Source: Hydractinia symbiolongicarpus
Lineage: Eukaryota; Cnidaria; Hydrozoa; Anthoathecata; Hydractiniidae
Reading direction: 5' to 3'
DNA: 64,000 nucleotides
Assembly: GCF_029227915.1 (NCBI RefSeq)
Contig: NC_079883.1
Coordinates: 16,246,001 to 16,310,000 of the forward strand
Numbering within the stretch: position 1 is the stretch's first letter; every line of letters starts with the position of its first letter. The position numbers and the translations under genes are program-made. Positions 1 through 13,400 of this stretch are shown here, in pieces. The notes under the pieces are model-generated. The model saw only the letters and a program-made list of their open reading frames with translations, did not search any database and was not told the origin of the DNA.

Positions 1-218
1 TAAGGCTAAAGTTACTGCTTTTTTTTAGGCAAAAAATAAAAAATCTAAAAGATATAAATTTTTAGGGTGAACTTTGGACATGATTTTTTTCCATCTATTT
101 AAAATTTTTATATATGTAAAAAATTCGCCATTTCTGACCTGTTTCCTGCTTCACCTTATAATGCCATTTTACAGCATTGGTGGAAAACTATTATGTTCCT
201 TTATTCTTTTTTATTTAG

Positions 219-1499
219 ATTATGATGACTGTGCTACAAATTTATGTGCTAATGGTGGAACATGTCTTGTAGGTTATATAGGTTTTTTTGTTGACAGTCA
301 ACCTATAAAAAAAAGTTAATTTAATTGTTTTTTAACCCTAGGATAGTGTCAATAGTTACAATTGCACATGCACAAAGGGTTTCACTGGCTCTACATGTAG
401 CATAAACATTGATGATTGTAAGACAAATCGATGCCAAAATGGTGGCGTATGTTATGATCTTGTTGCAAACTTTTCATGCCGATGTAAACAGGGTTATACA
501 GGCAGACTTTGTGAGGATGATATTGACGACTGTGCATCGTTGCCATGTTTAAATGGAGGTAAGATGTGATATCATTAGATTTGAAGATACAAAATGGATG
601 CTTAAGACTATAAAATAAATTAGCTCAAGGGGGACCAATTGTTAAATTGACTTTAGAATTTTGTAACACCTTACTATTATATTCGCAAGTTATATATATA
701 AGCATTAGTAACTTGCATGTATCTCTTTTTTTAAAATTACTTAGATTTTTTAGAATTTTTTTTGTTTATCTGACTTTTATTTTTTAGGAAATTGTACAGA
801 TAAGATCAACAATTTTGAATGTAGGTGTCTCGCTGGATACCAAGGTCGTACTTGTTCAAATAATAACTGCAAACCAAATCCATGTGGAAAAGGAAATTGT
901 GTAGACCTTAAAACAGATTATAATGTAAGGGGCTTTATAAAAGTACTTGAAACTACTATCTTATGTAAATAAGAAAGTAAATTATAGACTCATTTATGCA
1001 AGTGAAAAAAATAATCCAAAAATGCTAAAAATTTTGGTGGATGTTTGTACTTCCAAAAAATCTTTAAAGCCTTGCTTTCGTTTTATCTTTTCTCAGTGTT
1101 CATGCTATCTGGGTTACACTGGTAGAAACTGTGAAATAAACATCAATGACTGTTTACCAAATATCTGCCATAATGGCACGTGCCACGATGGTGTTAATTC
1201 GTACAACTGCTCATGTAAAGCAGGATTCACTGGAAAGAATTGTGACATAAACATAGATGACTGTTACAACAAGCCATGTCAGAATGGTGCCATATGCATT
1301 GACATGGTTAACAACTATCTTTGTAAATGTGCTCATGGCTGGAAAGGAAGGAATTGTGATTACAACATTGATGACTGCGTTATACCTTGTGTACATGGAA
1401 CTAGAAGTCATTTATGCACAATGTCTCCATGTAAAAATGGTGCAAGTTGTGTAGATCTTGTTAATAATTTTAAATGTAACTGCTCAGTTGGATTTACAG
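219..1499 (+). CDS. Gene A exons 1-4: EGF repeats equivalent to EGF5-EGF11 of gene B
   Basis: Exons 219-268, 342-558, 788-924 and 1097-1499. Exon 1 opens with Y-D-D-C and ends between codons; exon 2 completes that EGF, adds one whole EGF and begins the next; exon 4 has three full EGFs plus the start of a fourth. The last EGF begins D-D-C-V-I-P-C and carries an insertion with an extra cysteine pair before its C-K-N-G-A-S-C segment; the matching EGF in gene B has the same oddity. Two stretches here (414-475 and 1137-1235) are far more like gene B than the rest. Confidence 0.85.
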
Positions 1500-4400
1500 G
1501 TAAAAAGTTTTTATCATTTGATAGAATAGAATCTTAAAAGGTAAGAATATTTGTAAATGTCAAATATGTAAAGTCACATCAGTGAATTGATAATCTTAAA
1601 TATCCCCTATTGTGTGAATATTTTACCAAAAAAGGAAGCTACTCTATATTTTCCATTTCAGGAAAATATTGTGAAGCTACAGTAGATTATTGTAAATCAA
1701 GCCCATGTAAAAACCAGGCCACTTGCGTTAACCGGCGGGATAATTACATGTGTGTGTGTGTACCTGGCTACACTGGTAAAAATTGCCAGCTCGAAGTTGA
1801 TGAATGTTCATCAGGTCCCTGCAACAGCAATGGCACAAAGTCATGCAAGGATGGTATAAACTCTTTCACATGTAACTGCAAACCTGGTTATGCTGGCTTA
1901 CTGTGTGAAGAAAGTAAGTTCCATAATGTATAAAGACTAACCTAATATGCGATGTTGATAAACATTAAAGAACTTCTTCAAATATATATATACATAACTA
2001 CAATTCTGTTCAGAAATTTTGAAAAACAGGAGGTTTTTTGCCCTTTCTCAAAATGGGAAAACAGCATCACCTGAAGAATGTGCTGCAGCCAAAAGGCTGT
2101 AGAAGTTCTACTTAGGAAGATGTGTAGGGTTGGAGAGAAAGGTTGAAGATTCACTTGTCTCAGTTTTTGCAATATCTGTTTTATAAACAATTAACGCAAC
2201 CGCCTGTGAAAGTCCAGGAAATGGGAACATTAACAACTTCAAAGTGTGCGAATCTAATATGAGCTGTAAATCATTGTTTGTGGGTATGTTCTTTAAAATT
2301 AGGATTTCAATCCAATAATTTTTTGAACAGGATTGTAGATTATTTTTAAGGTTGAAAAATAAAAGCTTACACATTAAATATATAAGTGTAATTTTATTTA
2401 ATAGGATCTTTGCCTCAAACCATAATTTTTTTACTGTTTGTCAAAGAAAAAATGAGAAGCATAAGTTTTAATATATCTTAAAATGTAATGTGATCTCTCA
2501 TTGTCATAAATAAAACAGGCATATGAAAACATAGACCAAGCTGTTGGCATTTGAACTTTTGATACAGAAGTTATTTCATAATTGTTTTTCGGTAACAATT
2601 CCCTGTAAAATTTTGAGCAAGTTTTGCAAAACTACTACTTGTTGTTATGTAATCAGATATAGATGATTGTGATTTACGAAATGCTGGTAACATTCCTGAA
2701 GGAGATGATGTTGCGTCTTGGGGATTGTGTGGTCAGTATGGAACGTGTGTAGATGGCATTCTATCTTACTCCTGTGTATGTAAAGATGGTTACACCGGGA
2801 AAAAATGCAAAACTAGTAAGTCATCATCACATCCTATTGATGTAAAGGTCTGCCCAGACATGAGATATATGATGCTTTCTAGGAAAATCGACCACTTCGT
2901 TATTCGTATTTTAAAAATATAAAAATTCGTATTTTTTAAAAAAAAACAAATTTTGTATTTTTAAAAAATAACCAAGTAGTATTTTTAAAAATACAAAATA
3001 GTTATTTCCAAAAAAAAAATACGCTTTCAAAATAAAATTTTTCTAAGGAGCATTACATATGTGAACATATATAATGAATCACACCAAATCCTAAGACATT
3101 CTGAAACACAGACTAATGTTAGTGTCAAAGAAAATTTAATTTTGTATATGTAAAAATGAAATGCGAAATGCGAATTCCGTATTTTAAAATTTTATCATTA
3201 ATATTAAATTTATTTTTTGCAGATATTGATGAGTGTGCTTCCTCACCCTGTCAAAACAATGGCTCTTGTTCTCAATACATTACAAAAGCTGGGTATTATT
3301 GTGAATGTTTACCTGGTTTTACTGGAGCCAATTGTAACATAGGTAACATAGCAAACTAGCGAGCATGTTATGTTTTTGCGATACTTTTACGATGTCAGCA
3401 CTTTTATTATATTATTATACATAAAATGTAGGAGGGCAACTATAGGAAAGTGCAGATATTTAATAGACCACCAATGCATAAAGCGTAGCAACGTTGATTA
3501 AAACAGTTTTTTAAAAAAAGATGTTTTCATTGTGACATGTTAAAGTGTTTTTTCATCTTTTTGCAAAATCCATATATAAAAACTTAAAATTCGAAAAAAA
3601 TATGCATATTCTTTTTTATTGTGTGTTTTGGGAATGTTAAAGTTAGGTCCATAGTACGTGCAGCATACTTGTGTTTTTTCTTATGTGAACATCTTTTGAA
3701 CCAATTTGTAGATATTGACGAGTGTGCTGTATATAATGATTGTTGTAATAATTCAAAATGTATCGATGGTGTAAATAGTTACACATGTCAATGTACTGCT
3801 GGTATGAAAGGAATTGATTGCTGTTCTTGTGAGTGTTTTATTTATTTCTTAAGATTGTAATTTGCCTATGCATATCTTAATTGAACCACTATTTTTTGCA
3901 GAACATTTTTTTATTGACAAGAGGTATAATAACTTCAACAATTTCAATGAACATTCCTAGCATGAGTAAAATGAACTCAGGGTGGAAAATTCATGTTTGG
4001 CTGGGTGATCATTTATGTAATTTTGACAAAGCTAAATTAGCTAAGAGAAAACTCATTATTTAGGTCTAAAAATATGCTATGTAGGTAAGCATGTTTAATA
4101 AACTAATAGCAGACCATCACATTTAATGTAGAAGTCTGATTAAAGTCAATTTACCCAGTCTGTTATGTGAAACTCACTTGAATTTTTATACAGATTAATT
4201 TTATATTTACTTTGCTTTGTTTTCTTTACAGCTACATCTTGGTGTGCTAATAATAATACTTGTACTAAAAATGGTAATTGTAAAGATGTTACTAATGGAT
4301 TTAAGTGTAATTGTCTACCTGGTTTTACTGGAACAAGATGCGAGACAGGTAGCCTACAAATCTTATCACCTCGAGTCAAAGCATGTAACAGTGACCACAT

Positions 4401-7400
4401 ACAATCAGCAAATATGGCATCCTAAATGATGTTATTTTTTAGTTGTTAAAACTTACTTTATCCTTTAGTCTTTATTTTAAATGTTTAGCAGTATGTACCT
4501 TATTTTTCTAGCCTTGCACATATCAGGTAACACAGTTTACAAAAAATAAATTTGCCACAACCAATCATCTTTATCTATAGTTTTAACATGTTCCTTTGTA
4601 ATTAATTATGAGAAAGCTTTTGCGGTTTTAACTTTTATTTTGAGTAAAACCCTAGATATCCTGATAGTAAATGCAAGGCAAATATTTAGCAGTTTCTCTC
4701 AAGTTTAAGTCATAGGAAATGAATTTATATAAATATAAAAGTAATAAATCTATATAATAATACAAAAACTGTGTCCGTCTGTCTGTAACAGGCAAAGTAA
4801 ATGTGCTCATTTTCCTTTCATGTAGCCGGAAAAGTTAAGTCTCATCTGTTAAATTTTCTGACGTTACAGCATGACGTTAATTTACCGTCAATATCTTATA
4901 TAAAATTAAAGAAGACATTACAATGCAGTTAAATCTGTGAGGCCAAATAACTGAGAAACGAAATGGTGAGGTCAGTTATTTTTCACAGCGTGGGTAACTA
5001 GGGACCACCTGGGACCAATTTGGGAATGTTTTCCAAACCTGGGTTCCCGAATCCGTTTCGGAATGGACGGCTTGATGACATCATCAAAAAACCTGAATAT
5101 CTCTGCAATTTATTTTCAATGAAATGCCTTTTTGAAGGTATCAAATTTCCAATTTTTTTTAGATATTAATGAATGTCTTAGTAATCCATGCACTGGTGGA
5201 TCCACCTGTTTGAATTCACCTGGAAACTTTACATGTTTGTGTCCATTAGGAAAAACAGGTTCTAATTGTAAACAAGGTGATGATATTTTATCTTCAATTT
5301 TTCGTAAGTCGGAAGTCAGACGTTGCCAGCAGTGAGGGGAAAATCGACTGTTAAATGACATGGAAATTTTTTTCCCTAATTTTAGAAATTGATGACTGTG
5401 TAAACGTCACATGGTTAGTTATCTTTATATTTTTTTATTCTCTCTGTAAACAGCTGGAGCTGGGCCACAGAAGAATACACAGCCACCTACAATAAATATA
5501 ATAAAAATTAGTTTTGATTTTGTTGATGTTATTTTTAATTGTTTGTCAAATGATTTTTTAAAGCGTTGGGTCACAAAACGTTTATGCCGGTTTTTTGTTT
5601 TAGCTTAAACAATTTTACATGTGTTGATGACACCAATCACTTCCACTGTAACTGCCCTTCAAAAAGATACACACAGCCTTATTGTGAGGGTAAGTCACCT
5701 AACAATTATTTCCTTTCGACTACAATTAGATCAAATTTTACCATTAAGAAGTATCATAATACCAATATGTTTTTGGCGAGTTTAATTATCGAGAAGTAGA
5801 AAGGGAAAGTACCTTTCTTTTTGATTAAAGAAATTTTAGCAATTCAAAGTCAGTCATCATCATCATCATTCTCGGCTTAACGTCCGTTTTCCATGCTAGC
5901 ATGGGTTGGACGGGGTATATTAATGGCCCTCTTCCAATCTCATCTAGACTGTGTTAGATCTAAACTCAATTTCCTCTGTATCAAGTCTGTCCTTATAACC
6001 TCCTGCCAAGTCTTTCTCGGTCTGCCTCTGGGCTTTGCCCCAGGAACTATCAAGTCTCTACACTTTCTTACCCAATTATCCTCCTCCATTCTTTCCAAGT
6101 GCCCCAGCCAATTCAATCTTCTTATCTGGATAACATCTTTAATTCTATGGAGACTTCTGTCTCTCAGACTGGCGTTACACATCCACCTAACCATTCTCAT
6201 ATCATTCCTTTCTAAACGGTCAAGATCTTCCTGCTTCACTGCCCATGTCTCACTACCGTACAACATAACACTTCTTACACAGGCCTCATACAACCTACCT
6301 GTTACCTCAATTGACAGGACTCTGCTAGTCAACAAAGGAAGTAACTCTCTGAACTTTTTCCAAGCAGAACCTATCCTGCAAGTAACACTTCTTCCAACAC
6401 CCCCTTCACTGCCCAACATATCACCTAAGTAACAGAAGTTCTCAACTATCTACAATAAAGTTTAAAGTTCATACAATAAAGTTTCAGTGAACTCCTTTTT
6501 TTCTGGGAAACTCTATTTAGAAATATCTATCCTATCTTTCCTTATCTTGAGAGCAAATGTTCTGTTTCCTTACAAGTTAGAGAGTACAAATGAATGTACA
6601 AATTTTTACTGCTTTTCTCAGAATCCTTTATCCGATTTTTGATTTGCATAAACTTATCAAAGTTTTGACTTGCATAAACTTATCAAAGTTTTGATTTGCA
6701 TAAACTTTTCAAAGTTTTGATTTGCATAAACTTATCAAAGTGTTGTTTGTATAAACTTATCAAAGTTTTGATTTGTATAAACTTATCGAAGTTCTGATTT
6801 GTATAAACTTATCGAAGTTCTGATTTGTATAAACTTATCAAAGTTTTGATTTGCTTAAACTTATCAAAGTTTTGATTTGCTTAAACTTATCAAAGTTTTG
6901 ATTTGCATAAACTTATCAAAGTTTTGACTTGCATAAACTTATCAAAGTTTTGATTTGCATAAACTTTTCAAAGTTTTGATTTGCATAAACTTATTGAAGT
7001 TTTGATTTGTATGAACTTATCAAAGTTTTGATTTGCTTAAACTCATCAAAATTTTGATTTGTATAAACTTATCAAAGTTTTGATATGTATAAACTTATCG
7101 AAGTTCTGATTTGTATAAACTTATCAAAGTTTTGATTTGCTTAAACTTATCAAAGTTTTGATTTGCTTAAACTTATCAAAGTTTTGATTTGCATAAACTT
7201 ATCAAAGTGTTGTTTGTATAAACTTATCAAAGTTTTGATTTGCTTAAACTTATCAAAGTTTTGATTTGCATAAACTTATCAAAGTGTTGTTTGTATAAAC
7301 TTATCAAAGTTTTGATTTGCTTAAACTTATCAAAGTTTTGATTTGCATAAACTTATCAAAGTGTTGTTTGTATAAACTTATCAAAGTTTTGATTTGTATA

Positions 7401-10400
7401 AACTTATCGAAGTTCTGATTTGTATAAACTTATCAAAGTTTTGATTTGCTTAAACTTATCAAAGTTTTGATTTGCTTAAACTTATCAAAGTTTTGATTTG
7501 CATAAACTTATCAAAGTGTTGTTTGTATAAACTTATCAAAGTTTTGATTTGCTTAAACTTATCAAAGTTTTGATTTGCATAAACTTATCAAAGTGTTGTT
7601 TGTATAAACTTATCAAAGTTTTGATTTGCTTAAACTTATCAAAGTTTTGATTTGCATAAACTTATCAAAGTGTTGTTTGTATAAACTTATCAAAGTTTTG
7701 ATTTGTATAAACTTATCCAAGTTCTGATTTGTATAAACTTATCGAAGTTTTGACTTGCTTAAACTTATCAAGGTTTTGATTTGTATTGTATAAACTTATT
7801 AAAGTTTTGATTTGTATAAACTTATCTAATTTTTAAGTTTACACGTCTCTTTAAAAGTCTTTTGATTTTGTTCTCATCAATATTGAAGTTTTTTGTTATT
7901 CATAATTTTACTGCTTTATGTTTAGATGTAAATGAGTGTCTCCAACCCAACATGTGTCCTTCCAATCGAAAGTGTAATAATAAAGTGGGTGGTTTTCTTT
8001 GTGGTTGTCACGATGGTTGGATGGGAGAAGATTGTACAGAAAGTAAGTAAAATTATTCTAAAAAACGATTTTAATATGGATGCATTAATTTTGTTAATTT
8101 TCATGTCTACTTATTTTGCAAGTAAAATAAAATTACATGATTACATAAAAAAAAGTTTCATTTATTCATATTCATTCATTCATTTGTTGAGATTCATTCA
8201 TTCATTCGTTGAGATTCATTCATTCATTCATTTACAACTTCGTGATGCATTAGAAAGGGGTAACTATATAGGTTTGAAGTTGGTTGATCAAGTAATGAAA
8301 GTTATTGAAAGAGTGATTGATAAGTTACTTAGAGAAAGGATTGATATAGATAAGATGCAATTTGGTTTTGTTCCTGGGAGTGGCACTACAGATGCAATAT
8401 TTTTACTCAGACAGCTTCAGGAAAAGTATTTGTGAAAGAGAAAGAATCTCTATTTTGCCTTTGTAGATTTAGAGAAAGCTTTTGATAGAGTGCCATATAA
8501 AGTTATTTGGTGGGCTATGAGAAAATTAGGTGTGGATGAGTGGCTAGTTACGATGGTACAGTCTATGTATAGCAATGCTAGAAGTCGTGTCAGGATTAAC
8601 GATTCACTTAGTGATGAATTTAGTGTAAATGTTGGTGTACATCAGGGTTCTGTACTTAGTCCTTTGACGTTTGTTCTAGTCTTAGAAGCGCTGTCGTTGG
8701 AGTTCAGAACAGGTTGCCCATGGGAGTTATTGTATGCATATGATTTGGTTCTCATAGCAGAGTCGATGGAAGAATTAGTTGAAAAGTTTGAGAAGTGGAA
8801 GAAAGGACTAGAACAGAAAGGGCTAAGGGTAAACACAGCAAAGTCTAAAGTCATGATTAGTAGCATTGCAGCCAAGCGTGACCTTGTGGTTGGAAAGTGG
8901 CCTTGTGGAGTTTGCAGGAAAGAGGTTGCTAGTAACTCAATTTTTTGTCAGACTTGCAAGCATTGGGTACATAAGAAGTGCAGTAGTATTAGTGGAAGGT
9001 TAAGAGCTGACATTCAGTTTGTATGCAACCATTGCAAAGGTGAGATTATAGAGAATGAGGTATTTCCAGCTTTAATGATGTACAACAGTGGCTCGTTAGA
9101 GATAGTTGAGAACTTCTGTTACTTAGGTGATATGTTAGGCAGTGAAGGGGGTGTTGGAAGAAGTGTTACTTGCAGGATAGGTTCTGCTTGGAAAAAGTTC
9201 AGAGAGTTACTTCCTTTGTTGACTAGCAGAGTCCTGTCAATTGAGGTAAAAGGTAGGTTGTATGAGGCCTGTTTAAGAAGTGATATGTTGTACGGTAGTG
9301 AGACATGGGCAGTGAAGCAGGAAGATCTTGACCGTTTAGAAAGGAATGATATGAGAGTTGTTAGGTGGATGTGTAACGCCAGTCTAAGAGACAGAAAGAG
9401 TTCAGATGAGCTAAGAAGCAGGCTAAGTCTCCATAGAATTAAAGATGTTATCCAGATAAGAAGATTGAATTGGCTGGGCCACTTGGAAAGAATGGAGGAG
9501 GATAATTGCATAAGAAAGTGTAGAGACTTGATAGTTCCTGGGGCATAGCCCGGAGGCAGACCGAGAAAGACTTGGCAGGAGGTTATTGTGCCTACTTATA
9601 TAGACGAGTTCCAATGGTTGCGTTTTTACAAGCTTCTTGCGCATGCGCAAAAAAAAACAAAAAACAGACCTTATCTGAAGAAAGTCAAATTATACTTAAA
9701 AACCTTTGTACTGTGGCTACTACCATCTAAACTACATGCAAGTTTTATTTTAATTTCAAGTTCAGAAGATGCCTCTACCTGAAAATAAAGTTTGGAATGG
9801 ACTCGTATTATTTCGAATGCACCTGTATTATTTTGCCTGTTGATTTGCGTAAGAGGTTTGGGGATTATAAATAACACACGTTATGATGAAAAATGTCTGC
9901 ATGGTTTTTAACAAACAAAATTTTTCTTAGAAATAGGACAGATAATTTAGCTTATTTGCCCACATAAGATTTAAAGAGAACACATCCAGATTGTCATCAA
10001 AATATTTGTAAAAATGGACTCAAACATTTACAACATTGGATTTTGTACCCATGTTGGGTAATGAATTTAACAACATCAATATATATGGCTACTAGCTATT
10101 AATTAAGATGTTCATAATTTGGACGATATATGCTAGTTAGCTAGCTAGCTACCATTTCTGCAGGGAAAGACAAACACCTCATGTATATCAATTGAATTTA
10201 TGACATAAATTTGCTTTATACCATGCAGAACTAAAAGTCTCCTTAAATTTGATGCAAAACTTAAGCTGGTTTTTTTATTCACTCCACAAAATAAATCGAC
10301 CACCATTTTTGTTGTATTCTTCTTTTCATAAAAATTCCTGGACGAGGCAGAAATAAATTTTTACAGGGCAATAGCTGTTCATAAATTATTTTTCAGGTAT

Positions 10401-13400
10401 TTTTATCATAAATTATAAGCGATCATGTGACCACCCTGTGCAAGGGCCTTTTCGCCGCTAACTTAGCAAAATGCCCTAAGAACAAGGTTGATTTATTCAT
10501 TGGGATTCATTCATTCATTTATTTATTTTTATTTACAGAGAAGAGATGTTGTTATTCATTGAATGATTGTTGTGTAATATTTATATACTTATGTTCTGTG
10601 CTCCTTTCGGACATGTCACATTGTGATGAACAATTGACCACGACTCCTGTGCTTATTTTTGTAAAATTTAAGATAAATTAATCTTGTTCATTTTTTGAAT
10701 TTTAAAAAAGTGAACTCGTTAAATTTATTCTAAATATAATCTATGAACATGTGATTACCAGTAAATACTTTTTTGTGTGAAATTATACATGTATAATTTT
10801 CTGTAAGCTAGTCGTTAGCCAGTGGAAAAATCCATGGGTTCGCCCGCCCTTTTTATACCACATTGCGTGCGTTTCACCACTTGCACAGCTAAGCTACCAT
10901 TTTGTGTGAAACACTGTAAAAACAAGCATAAAAAAATTTTTCATGCTTTTTTAAATAAATATAAATAATTCTTTTTGCAAATATTGTGGCAAAGCATTGT
11001 TGGTAATGTTAAACTGATTGAGAAAAATTACGCAAGAGAAAAATAAAATTGTGGGAGTTTCATGACTACCTGGAAATTTTTTTTCACATAGACAATTTTA
11101 TCTTGCTTTTTCAATCTCATAAAATGTCTTTTTAAAAAAATTGGGAATTTATAATATAGTGAATATACTGAATGTTCATCTAAGTTATTAAGGAAGATGA
11201 TAAACTTCAAGAAAACGAAATATTCCTTTATATTTTTAATGCTAATTTTATGATTTATTTTTATTTATATTTTTGATTTTGGATGAACGATTAAAAAAAG
11301 TTCCCAGGAGTAAGTTTTTGATAAGAGATTGTATGATTTTTCTTGTGACTTGTATCATATAGAAGAAATTCGTACCAGTTATTTACTTTTTTTCTTCCAC
11401 TAATGATTATTTTTATTGCTTTAATTATGAAAAAATGTTGATAAGTCTGTCACAACAATAGATTATTCAGCAAAAATGCAAAAAAACTTATCACATTTTT
11501 TTGTTTATTGTCGGTCTCTTTGATGGTAAACACCAATATGAAACATGTTTAATATACGCATTTAACTTTTTCAGGCGTTTAAGAGCATCTTTCAGGAAAA
11601 CTTCCAGCACCTGCTATCATCCTCACTTAGCGATAAAGTGCGTTTTTGCTAATCGCACATAATACTCAATCGGATATACACATATACAATATCCTTAGCA
11701 ATTTTAAATAAAAACTCTATAAAAGCCTACTACTCTGCATTTGCAGATTGTCTTTAAGTTTGTGTGTGCCATATAATTTTTTATTTCTGTAAAACGATGT
11801 CACAAATGCCTGCCTTAGTTCTATCTTGTGTATTTGCTCTTTTTTATTTTGTAATCATGCCTCACCAGAATCAACATTACTGAAGTCCACTAGTTTCGTA
11901 AAAATGTATCTCAAAAGTAATATAATCTGATTACTTCTTTGGTGTGTATGTGGATCAAGTTAATTTGGTTATGTCATAGGGATTTAAATCACAGATACAT
12001 ACATAGCATTAATCACCAGGGCATTGCGATAACGTAAATTTTAATTTTGTAGGTGTTGATGACTGTAAACAGAATGAGTGTATTAAACCTCATACTTCAG
12101 CTTGTCTCGACGCACATGAACGTTATATCTGTAAATGTTTTGGTCAATGGGACGGACCACGTTGTGAAAGGCGTATGTATCTGGCTGTATTATCTATTTC
12201 ACCAGAAGAGTTCATGTCCTAGCAGAAAAACATTTTGATGATTTTCTACTGTGAAATAGGATAGGACTGATGTAGCTACTGTTTTCCTACATTAGCAGTA
12301 TAAAAATGATTTTCTGAAAATCCCCTTCTTTTCTTAACTTATTTTTAGGCAATATGTCATTAACTGATCCTTGTGGTTGTGAATATGGTATATGTGTCTA
12401 TTCAACAGATCGGCTTCAAATATGTGAATGTGATGCAGATTACACAGGTCAGTTTTCTCTGACATCATTTATCAATTGACCAAATTATTGACACCTAAGC
12501 CAGCTTTTGTTTAAATTTTTTAGGTGACAAATGTAAATTAAAGAAAGCTGAAGGTGTGCGTTTTGATTGTATGTTTCTGCTTAAAACTTAGATAATCCGT
12601 TCAGATTTTAGTTTGGCCAAACTCATATTAAAACTAAAAGCAGATCATGCTTTTTGCAAAAGCAATTTAAAAGAACATAAAAAGTTACCATATTTTTTTC
12701 TTAAATTAAAATCTTTGTGTGATTCTATGAATCTGTATTTATTTTTGTAAAATAATTTTTACTGTAATTTTAGCAGCTGTTAAAAACGACGATGCAAAAG
12801 GTATCGATAATTCTTCATACCTTTCTATATTGAGTTGGACATAATTAAATATGATTAGAAAAGAGTAACCAGTCCCTTCATTAATCTTTTTTTTCTTTTT
12901 ATATAGATTTTTTTTAATCGACTTCAAACTCTTTCCTTTATTCTTAAAAAGTTAGAATTAATATTGAAATTGTGTTGTAGAACAAAAAATATGTTAACAA
13001 GTCTCAAAGAAAATGACATCTTGATCCTAAAAACAAAAAGTTGAGAAGCCTGAGACAAGTAAATGAAGGTCGTTTTGGCATAATTTATCATTCTCTATAA
13101 CATTTTTACATTGATAAAGTTGGAATGCATATTCCTTAACAAGTCTAAAATTAGAAAAAATGTCAATTTTTTTTTTTGTATCATAAATAAACTGAAAGTC
13201 TAGAAATATCTTGGAACGAAAGGAGCTATTAGAACAAAGACTTTCTAATCAACATTTTAGCTCTACAACATCATTTCCACTTTGGGAAAGCTTTAACTAA
13301 TTTGACTTTGTAAGAAACCTGTTATTTTCAGCCTTATTCTGGATGTTGTCAGATTTCTTATTCTTCACATAAAGTAGCAATTTGACAGCTATTTTTAACG

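Noticed and set aside
1211-1411. Antisense open frames over EGF exons (also 33996-34271 and 37942-38178)
   Set aside because: They are shadows of the plus-strand coding exons and have no recognised motifs.
947-1537. Long open frame taken as a complete small EGF protein starting with ATG at 947
   Set aside because: The ATG and first 50 codons lie in the intron; the acceptor at 1096 and donor at 1500 define the real exon, and the phase fits the neighbours.
6635-7835. CRISPR-like array
   Set aside because: Units are contiguous variants of one 25-26 bp repeat with no unique spacers, and the setting is an animal intron.
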